Positions 57,832-64,000 of a stretch of 64,000 nucleotides of DNA are shown one piece after another. The translations under genes were made by a program, and so were the position numbers. Numbering within the stretch: the first letter of the stretch is position 1; each line of letters starts with the position of its first letter. The notes under the pieces were generated by a model. It was not told where the DNA came from, ran no database searches, and worked only from the letters and a program-made list of their open reading frames with translations. The stretch is from Colwellia sp. M166 (lineage in GTDB: Bacteria; Pseudomonadota; Gammaproteobacteria; Enterobacterales; Alteromonadaceae). The DNA is taken from positions 4,588,001-4,652,000 of the forward strand of contig NZ_CP040755.1 of the NCBI RefSeq assembly GCF_024585285.1, read 5' to 3'.

Positions 57832-58739
57832 CTAGGGTGTCTGAATTTAGTTGACCATGTCACTACGCCGTTTTCAAAGCGTAATTGATCGCCTTGATTA
57901 GCTTGGAAGAAATTTAAACCGGCTTTAAATCCGCCAGCAAATTCGAGCGCACCCTGAAGTCGATAGTTCCAGCCTCGATCTTCTTGGAAAGCTTCACCAA
58001 AGCTTGAGGTAGTGATATGGCCAGCAACATTGTAGCCGCGAATTACACCGCTATTAAATGACTTGCTGTAGCTTAATTGGATACCATTTTCTGCGGTTGC
58101 ATAGTCTGTCATGCCGTTACCAATCAGTGCATTACCTTGGTTGTCTGCGCCATCTTGGAAACCTTTAAATTGGAATGGGGCCGCACCGATATTACCTACG
58201 CGAAGCGTGAGGTTAGCGTCATCGCGTGCTGAATCAGAAAGGCCAAGGAGATCAAACTCAATACCGGCAAAGTCCTGATGGAATGCGAAATCTCGGTCAC
58301 CGTTATTTCCGAAGTCATTCGGCTCTTCAGCGATGTCGATATCGGCTCGGATATTGTCGGTGATGTGGAACTTAAGTTGTAAATTGACTCTTAGACGACC
58401 AAAACCTGAAGACTGTTCTTCGTCTGCTGGACGGAACGCTCCATCTTTTGCTTGAATTGATTGGTAGTTTTGCAGTGCTAGGAAGTTAACTTCTGCTCGA
58501 CCATCTAACCAAGTGTTAACTTGACTAGCTGGTATGTACGCAGGTGCTGATTCACTTAGCTTTTCAGCTTGTACGTATGTAGGTGCTGATGCAGCTACAA
58601 TTGCTGCTAGGGTACTCAGCTTGCCAAAAGTAGATATTGATGGCTTATTTTTTTTAGTATTTTTAATGGCTGAGTTAGAAATTTTAAATTCTTTTATTTT
58701 GTCTGATGACGTTAGATTTTGTTGTATGCTTTTGAACAT

Positions 58740-59528
58740 AATTAACCCTTAATATTTTATCTATTATTAGTAAACTTATCTTGCTTACATTATTTATATT
58801 GGTTGGCAAAAAATACTATTCGGGCAATTGCTCAACCAGTGGTCACAATCCCACGGTGAGTTTTTGTCGTCAACCAGTTTGTTCAAAAAACATGCGAAAT
58901 ATTGCATTTAAATTTTATTTTATTTTAATTCAAATGGTTAAGTGATTAAGCTTTTGGGAAGAAAATTAATTTTTGGCGAGATTAGTACAAAAATTAATGA
59001 CTAGTTCCTTTTAAGGAGGATAAAATTCCGTATGATTTTAAAAAAGGCTGAGTAGAAATTAATAAAAGTATAGGAGGTTTTGAGAATTAATTACAAATAT
59101 GTATAAAAGATTATTCTTATTGCCTTAGTAAGGATTTATCGTAATAAATTTAGTCAATTATAACTTCACAACTAGCATGTTAGCTCATGATTAATACGAT
59201 GTTTGTGTTATTAAATAAGTGAAATTACATAAACGTATAAAGTCATGAAAGCTTTAGAACAGAGCTATAAAGTGAAAGCTCAACAGCCCTTAGTATAATT
59301 TCGTCGAGCCTAATATGGTAGAGCAATGGTAGTTGGTTATTATGTACTGTTAATCCGCTTTCTAATAACAAAAATTTATCACTTACTTGCTAGTTCTCCA
59401 CCATTTGGCTGTTGAGATCGAAACCACTGTTATGTCAATATTACCCGTGATTTAACCGCTAAGCGCCTGACCATTTAACTTTCTTCATGATAAACTCGAG
59501 CATATCAATTGTCTTTAAAGGAAATGTT
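58740..59528. other. intergenic region between porin and panE
   Basis: About 790 bases without a gene. The porin promoter must lie in the left part. The 9-mer TCAACCAGT occurs twice, 38 bases apart (58832-58840 and 58870-58878), but its role is not known. The end fragment of the ~250-bp repeat is at 59257-59293. The rest shows nothing recognisable. Confidence 0.5.
59257..59293 (+). repeat. isolated end of the ~250-bp dispersed repeat (copy 3)
   Basis: A 37-base match to the right end of repeat copy 1 (5022-5058): ACAGAGCTATAAAGTGAAAG, then CTCAACAGCCCTTAG, with two or three mismatches. The rest of the repeat is absent here. Confidence 0.7.
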
Positions 59529-60509
59529 ATGCATTTTGTCATCGTGGGTTGTGGTGCCGTTGGTGGTTATTTTGGTGGTCGATTGGCGCAACACGGCGAA
59601 AATGTTACTTTTATCGCCCGAGGCCAGCAGTTTGAAAGTATAAAAACATCTGGCCTAACGATTAAAAGTATTGAAGGCGATGTACAGTTAGATAACGTTA
59701 ATGTACTTGATGCGAGCAGCTTAACCTGTGATAGCTTAGCAATGCCGGCTGATGTTATTTTTCTTTGCGTAAAGTCTTACCAGCTAACGTCTGCAATCGC
59801 GCAAATAAAGCCACTGATACTAAAGCAAACTCGCATTATCTCACTATTAAACGGTGTCAATGCCGCTGAAGTTATGCAAGAGCAAGGTGTTGCTGGAGAT
59901 AATATTATTGGTGGTTTAGCCAAAATCATTGCTGAAAAATCAGCTGATGGTGTTATCAATCATACTGGTGCTAAGCCCCATATTACTTTAGGAATTTTTG
60001 CCGAGCAAGAAAGGCAAAGTGAAAATAATACAAAAATATTGGCAATGAAAGTGGTTGAAACCGAGCAACTCAGCGCTATCGCTAAACGCTTGAAACTCTC
60101 TGGCATTAGTGTTGGCGTAACCAGTGATATTAATCTCGCACTTTGGCGAAAGTTTATTCTGGTTGCTGCGTGGGGAGCATTGGCTGCGTCTAGAAAACTC
60201 ACTTTAGGTGAAATTCGTTCACAAAATCATGTTACGTTTTTACTCGAACGTATTGTTAATGAATACGCCGATATTGCCCGTAAAGTTGGTGTAAAGCTTG
60301 GAGATAAACACATTAAAGAGACCTTAAGTTTTTTATCGCGTTTACCTGATAATAGTGAAACCTCTCTGCAGCGAGATCTGACTGCTGGCGGTGAATCTGA
60401 GTTTGATGTGTTGATTGCTTATCCAATGACCCTAGTAAAAGCTTTAAATTTATCGGCACCGGTGTTAACACAATGTTATAAAAAAATAGTCGAAAGCTCA
60501 CAGAGTTAA
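59529..60509 (+). CDS. panE: 2-dehydropantoate 2-reductase
   Basis: 326 residues from the ATG at 59529, six bases after AGGA; a frame-open ATG at 59487 is rejected. NADPH-dependent ketopantoate reductase of the pantothenate/coenzyme A pathway. The N-terminal nucleotide site is IVGCGAVGGYFGGRLAQHG (residues 4-22), the catalytic lysine is in the INLALWRKFILVAAW segment, and the C-terminal block TSLQRDLTAGGESEFDVL is conserved in ApbA/PanE proteins. It stands alone before fklB. Confidence 0.93.
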   Translation: MHFVIVGCGAVGGYFGGRLAQHGENVTFIARGQQFESIKTSGLTIKSIEGDVQLDNVNVLDASSLTCDSLAMPADVIFLCVKSYQLTSAIAQIKPLILKQTRIISLLNGVNAAEVMQEQGVAGDNIIGGLAKIIAEKSADGVINHTGAKPHITLGIFAEQERQSENNTKILAMKVVETEQLSAIAKRLKLSGISVGVTSDINLALWRKFILVAAWGALAASRKLTLGEIRSQNHVTFLLERIVNEYADIARKVGVKLGDKHIKETLSFLSRLPDNSETSLQRDLTAGGESEFDVLIAYPMTLVKALNLSAPVLTQCYKKIVESSQS

Positions 60510-60660
60510 ACAGGCTGCGGGTCATGAGTTATCAATTATCCTCAAAAATAAAAAGCTTATAATAAATAACAAAATTTGCTTTGCTAGCACTTTAGACGAG
60601 GTTAACTTTATGCTATTATTTCGCGAATTTTTATCGTATCAATTAATGTGAATATTAAAT

Positions 60661-61284
60661 ATGTCTGAGAATAAAATCGAAACAATCGAACAACGCGTAA
60701 GTTATGGTGTAGGTCGTCAATTAGGTGATCAACTACGTAATAATCCTTTTAAAGATTTTGACGTATCAGCGGTACAAGCTGGTTTAGCTGATGCAATTGC
60801 CAATGTTGCTAGCCAAGTCTCTGATGAAGACTTAAATGAAGCATTTGGTATTGTATCGCAAAAGATGCAAGAACTAGAGCAAGCAGAAGCGAAAGAAAAG
60901 TCAGCTGAAGGCGAGGCTTTCTTAGCGGAAAATGCTAAACGTGATGAAGTAACAATAACTGAATCAGGTTTACAGTACGAAGTCATTGCAACAGGCGAAG
61001 GCGAAAAGCCAACAGCTGCTAGCACAGTACGAGTGCATTACCACGGAACATTTGTTAGCGGTGATATCTTTGATAGCTCTGTTGACCGTGGTCAGCCTGC
61101 AGAATTCCCTGTTGGCGGCGTTATTGCTGGTTGGACTGAAGCATTACAGTTAATGACTGAAGGTTCAAAATGGCGTTTATACGTGCCATACAACTTAGCT
61201 TACGGTGAGCGCGGCTCTCAAGGTGCAATTCCTCCGTACGCAACGCTGATATTCGACGTTGAGCTATTAACTATTGTTAGCTAA
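60661..61284 (+). CDS. fklB: FKBP-type peptidyl-prolyl isomerase FklB (FKBP22)
   Basis: 207 residues, the size of FKBP22. The N-terminal dimerisation domain (SYGVGRQLGDQLRNNPFKDF) is joined by a long acidic helix (EQAEAKEKSAEGEAFLAEN) to the C-terminal FKBP fold with VRVHYHGTFVSGDIFDSS, PVGGVIAGWTEALQLM and YGERGSQGAIPPYATLIF. Cytoplasmic (no signal peptide), unlike FkpA. A strong terminator follows. Confidence 0.95.
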   Translation: MSENKIETIEQRVSYGVGRQLGDQLRNNPFKDFDVSAVQAGLADAIANVASQVSDEDLNEAFGIVSQKMQELEQAEAKEKSAEGEAFLAENAKRDEVTITESGLQYEVIATGEGEKPTAASTVRVHYHGTFVSGDIFDSSVDRGQPAEFPVGGVIAGWTEALQLMTEGSKWRLYVPYNLAYGERGSQGAIPPYATLIFDVELLTIVS

Positions 61285-61298
61285 TTAGCTTATTTTTT

Positions 61299-61324
61299 AA
61301 AAACCCTCACTTGAGGGTTTTTTT
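61299..61324 (+). terminator. fklB terminator
   Basis: AAAAACCCTCA and TGAGGGTTTTT form the stem with a two-base loop, followed by further T residues, 15 bases after the stop codon. Confidence 0.92.
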
Positions 61325-61373
61325 ATAAGTTTAATTTGAATAAAATTTATAAAGCCCGAGCAATATAAAGCCA

Positions 61374-61805
61374 ATGCATCAATTAGCCATTGAACAATTA
61401 TTTCAACGTTATTTAAAAGCGTTTCATCAACAAAACATGGTCGATATCCGAAAGTGTTATCAATTGCCTTGTACTTTGCACACACCAGATCAAGTGGTAT
61501 TAATTGATAATGAAAGTATATTCGAACGAGAGTTCTTAGATATCTTTACCGTGCTCAGTCATGCAAAAATAACGCGTTTTGTCGCTTTAAAAGCTAGCTT
61601 TAGCGTCTTGAGCGAAAGCTTGATACTCGCTTGTATTGATTGGCAGTTTATTGACACTAAAGGTGACGTTTTCACCGACTTTTCAGCCTTTTATCATTTA
61701 GCATTAAATAATGAGCAATGGCAAATCTTTAATGTGGTCTCGCAAGAGCTTAGTCAATCAATAGCGTTAAATGAAACTTTTGATATTATTACTCCCCCTT
61801 ATTAA
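61374..61805 (+). CDS. NTF2-like protein, function unknown
   Basis: 143 residues, cytoplasmic. The helical start (LAIEQLFQRYLKAFHQQNMVDIRKCYQLP) and following curved beta-sheet strands (FSVLSESLILACIDWQFID, FTDFSAFYHLALNNEQWQIF) give an NTF2/SnoaL-like pattern with the characteristic acidic and aromatic pocket edges. I recognise no specific family. No strong ribosome binding site is seen. dapB begins 25 bases downstream, so the two are likely co-transcribed. Confidence 0.7.
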   Translation: MHQLAIEQLFQRYLKAFHQQNMVDIRKCYQLPCTLHTPDQVVLIDNESIFEREFLDIFTVLSHAKITRFVALKASFSVLSESLILACIDWQFIDTKGDVFTDFSAFYHLALNNEQWQIFNVVSQELSQSIALNETFDIITPPY

Positions 61806-61830
61806 CATTACACAGTAGGAAAACGTTGCT

Positions 61831-62637
61831 ATGAAAGTAAAAGTAGCTATTTTAGGATGTAGCGGACGCATGGGCCGTAATTTAATACAAGCGGCGATTG
61901 AGCATAAATCTGTTGAGCTTGTCGGTGGTAGTGTGCGTGTTGGTTCATCTTTTGAAAATTTTGATTTAGGTGAAATTGCCGGAATTGGTGCCATTAATAA
62001 AAAAACCACCACAGATTATCAAACCTTGTTAGCGGCTGATGTGTTGATTGATTTCACTTCAATAGAAGCGACACTTGAGCACATACAATGGTGTAAGCAA
62101 CATAATAAAGCCTTAGTTATTGGTACAACGGGTTTTTCGGATTTACAAGTTGAAACCATTAAAGCGGCTGGTGAGCATATCCCGTTAGTGTTAGCACCTA
62201 ATACCAGTGTTGGGGTAAATCTACTGTTCAAATTACTCGAAATCACGGCAAAAGCTATTGGTGACTATACTGATATAGAAATTTTTGAAGCGCACCATAG
62301 ATTTAAAAAAGATGCTCCATCGGGCACTGCGGTAAAAATGGGTCAAGTTATTGCCGATACCTTAGGTCGTGATCTCAATAAAGTTGCCGTTTACGGTCGA
62401 GAAGGCATTACAGAAGAACGCAGCAGAGAAACGATAGGTTTCGCGACCGTGCGTGCCGGCGATATTGTTGGTGAGCATACGGCTTATTTTGCCGATATTG
62501 GTGAGCGAATTGAATTAACCCATAAAGCAAGTTCACGAATGACTTTTGCTTTAGGGGCAATGCGAGCAGCATTTTGGTTAAGCGAAGCTGATGCTGGTTA
62601 TTACGATATGCAAGATGTTTTAGGTTTAAAAGATTAA
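61831..62637 (+). CDS. dapB: 4-hydroxy-tetrahydrodipicolinate reductase DapB
   Basis: 268 residues, NAD(P)H-dependent enzyme of lysine and diaminopimelate synthesis. The nucleotide site is [17 protein letters not shown] (residues 5-21). The substrate region [19 protein letters not shown] carries the catalytic histidine and lysine, and the C-terminal [20 protein letters not shown] is conserved. Position ahead of carA matches many gammaproteobacteria (dapB-carAB). Confidence 0.96.
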   Translation: MKVKVAILGCSGRMGRNLIQAAIEHKSVELVGGSVRVGSSFENFDLGEIAGIGAINKKTTTDYQTLLAADVLIDFTSIEATLEHIQWCKQHNKALVIGTTGFSDLQVETIKAAGEHIPLVLAPNTSVGVNLLFKLLEITAKAIGDYTDIEIFEAHHRFKKDAPSGTAVKMGQVIADTLGRDLNKVAVYGREGITEERSRETIGFATVRAGDIVGEHTAYFADIGERIELTHKASSRMTFALGAMRAAFWLSEADAGYYDMQDVLGLKD

Positions 62638-62979
62638 TCGCAAGTCATTAGTAGCTAATAAGCACATTAAATTTACATGTTCTAAGTCAGATAAGTGAAT
62701 TAAAACCTGACTAATTGGTAAGTATTTTAAGGCTTTTATTATAGATAAGTATTGTTTTTGGCGTCTTTACGGCAATATCGTCAAAAGCAGAGGTTTTTCA
62801 CAATTATTACTAGACGAAAGAAGCTTTCAAGCGTAAAATAAGTGGATTTTGTCAAAAATTTACAGTTCATGATGAATTGGTTAAGGTTTTTGGCATTTTT
62901 TGTACGTATCGCTTTTACAGTTAATGGTAGATTCTTAGTTGTTTACCATTAATATTCTTTCTTCTTAACGGAGGTTAAA
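62638..62979. other. intergenic region between dapB and carA
   Basis: About 340 AT-rich bases, presumably holding the carAB promoters. I looked for paired ARG boxes (TGAAT, four A/T, ATTCA) and found only partial matches, so I call none. No gene or RNA is recognised. Confidence 0.5.
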
Positions 62980-64000
62980 TTGACTAAATCTGCCATGTTA
63001 GTGCTTGAAGACGGCACTGTATTTAAGGGCACCGCTATCGGTGCAGAAGGGACAGCTGTTGGTGAAGTAGTATTCAATACTTCAATGACGGGTTACCAAG
63101 AAATTCTGACTGATCCCTCATATGCAGAGCAAATTGTTACCCTAACATATCCTCATATAGGTAACACAGGTACCAATAGTGAAGATGAAGAATCTAGCAC
63201 TATTTGGGCTAAAGGTTTAGTTATTCGTGACTTACCGTTATTAGCGAGTAATTTTCGAAGTGAACAAAGTTTAAGCGACTACCTAAAAGCGAAAAACATC
63301 TTAGGTATTGCTGATATAGATACCCGTAAATTAACCCGTATATTGCGTGAAAAAGGCGCTCAAAATGGTTGTATCATTGCCGGTGACTTTACTGACGTAA
63401 GTGCGGAAGAAGCAAAGGCGCTAGCACAAGCACAAAGTTTTCCTGGCTTGAAAGGAATGGACTTAGCGAAAGTGGTTTCGACTAAAGAAGCATACTCATG
63501 GACTGAAGGTAGTTGGCAGCTAGGTAAAGGGCACGTTACACCTGAAAAGTCTGATTTTCATGTGGTTGCGTACGATTTCGGTGCCAAACGTAATATTCTA
63601 CGTATGTTAGTCGACCGTGGTTGTAAGCTAACAGTGGTACCTGCGCAAACCTCAGCAGAAGAAGTACTAGCCATGAATCCTGACGGTATTTTCTTATCAA
63701 ATGGCCCTGGTGACCCTGAACCATGTGATTATGCGATCAATGCAATTAAAACATTCTTAACTACAGATATCCCGGTATTTGGTATTTGTTTAGGTCATCA
63801 GCTACTAGGTTTAGCTAGTGGTGCTAAAACGATAAAAATGAAATTTGGTCATCATGGCGGCAACCATCCAGTAAAAGATTTTGCACGAAATGTGGTGATG
63901 ATAACAGCCCAAAACCATGGCTTTGCTGTAGATGAAAACAATTTACCTGAAAACTTAAAAGTGACACATACCTCACTATTTGATGGTTCAATCCAAGGTA
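62980..64000 (+). CDS. carA: carbamoyl-phosphate synthase small subunit (3' end outside window)
   Basis: Glutamine-hydrolysing subunit making ammonia for carbamoyl phosphate in arginine and pyrimidine synthesis. The start is a TTG at 62980, five bases after GGAGG, giving a product colinear with E. coli CarA ([11 protein letters not shown]); an ATG five codons later has no site. Visible blocks are [53 protein letters not shown], the glutaminase nucleophile FGICLGHQ and [13 protein letters not shown]. The gene runs off the window after 340 codons; carB would follow. Confidence 0.95.
   Translation, partial: MTKSAMLVLEDGTVFKGTAIGAEGTAVGEVVFNTSMTGYQEILTDPSYAEQIVTLTYPHIGNTGTNSEDEESSTIWAKGLVIRDLPLLASNFRSEQSLSDYLKAKNILGIADIDTRKLTRILREKGAQNGCIIAGDFTDVSAEEAKALAQAQSFPGLKGMDLAKVVSTKEAYSWTEGSWQLGKGHVTPEKSDFHVVAYDFGAKRNILRMLVDRGCKLTVVPAQTSAEEVLAMNPDGIFLSNGPGDPEPCDYAINAIKTFLTTDIPVFGICLGHQLLGLASGAKTIKMKFGHHGGNHPVKDFARNVVMITAQNHGFAVDENNLPENLKVTHTSLFDGSIQG

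Larger units (their letters stand above)
56604..57857 (+). mobile_element. IS3-family insertion sequence, about 1.25 kb
   Basis: The left end TGGTTTAATAGATTCGACTA (continuing CCCCAGTTAAG) matches the reverse complement of the right end (TGGTCAACTAAATTC..., then CACCCTAGTTAAG) as imperfect terminal inverted repeats of about 30 bases with TG...CA tips. Inside are orfA and orfB with a slippery A-run between them. Both genes look intact. No perfect target duplication is evident: the flanks are GACG on the left and TGTC on the right. The element lies opposite to the porin it splits. Confidence 0.9.
55997..58739 (-). pseudogene. outer-membrane porin interrupted by an IS3-family element
   Basis: Two minus-strand pieces flank the element. 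The 5' piece (58739-57858, 294 codons) has AAGGG before its ATG, a long N-terminus with a signal sequence ending TYVQA, then beta-barrel-like sequence (FGRLRVNLQLKFHITDNIRA). The 3' piece (56602-55997) resumes with VIASLTGVTTTNYRFGDG and ends in the hydrophobic C-terminal SVKF expected of a porin. Both read as one barrel protein of about 495 residues. The product would be the outer-membrane entry route for the polyol transporter. The fused pieces total a length that is not a multiple of three, so the boundaries need checking. Confidence 0.85.

Noticed and set aside
58832..58878. Two copies of TCAACCAGT upstream of the porin as a SorC operator
   Set aside because: The motif is absent upstream of the binding-protein gene and is not palindromic; too weak for a regulator assignment.
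62638..62979. Possible ARG boxes upstream of carA
   Set aside because: Arginine-repressor control is expected for carAB, but only half-site matches with wrong spacing were seen.

Overview
The window looks like chromosomal DNA of a marine, probably psychrophilic gammaproteobacterium of the order Alteromonadales, most likely Colwellia or a close relative. The reasons are the low G+C, MotY (sodium-driven flagellar motor), NhaB and NhaC sodium-coupled transporters, an M1 aminopeptidase of the ColAP type, and conserved gammaproteobacterial gene blocks. I see no rRNA, tRNA or CRISPR array.

Layout. 1-12110: end of a TetR-type regulator, nagZ, dsbB and nhaB, then a 7.5-kb accessory stretch (chemoreceptor, VF530-family protein, DUF2780 protein, helical protein, HTH/membrane pair, hydrolase remnant) before fadR. 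This stretch carries a ~250-bp repeat in two inverted copies and separates nhaB from fadR, which are neighbours in enterobacteria. 12156-16960: the stress/stationary-phase triad spoVR-yeaH-yeaG. 17263-20879: oxidative-stress and RNA genes (sodB, grxD, 2-Cys peroxiredoxin, rnt). 21062-27825: motY, the M1 aminopeptidase, a divergent FAD-oxidase/HxlR pair, a small exported protein and cysZ. 28042-35286: smc-zipA-ligA-DUF3392.

35993-41394 is a set of envelope genes on one strand: a secreted protein with two HxT motifs (2H phosphoesterase-like), two exported spondin-domain proteins, a response regulator and sensor kinase, and an M48 metalloprotease lipoprotein. 41525-42904 is an NhaC-family carrier. 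Its strong promoter overlaps a perfect MetJ box, pointing to a methionine transporter. 43430-45398 is a small redox/metal-type group (glutaredoxin-MauE fusion, DUF305, Cys-rich exported protein).

45707-58739 is a polyol (mannitol/sorbitol type) catabolic locus on the minus strand: porin, binding protein, two permeases, ATPase, long-chain polyol dehydrogenase, HAD phosphatase, SorC regulator, fructokinase and pgi. Together these would import a polyol, oxidise it to fructose, phosphorylate it to fructose-6-phosphate and isomerise it to glucose-6-phosphate. The porin, first in line, is split by an apparently intact IS3-family element (56604-57857).

59529-64000: panE, fklB, an NTF2-like protein, dapB and the start of carA, which runs off the window. 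Function calls rest on recognising family motifs by eye; no database search was run.
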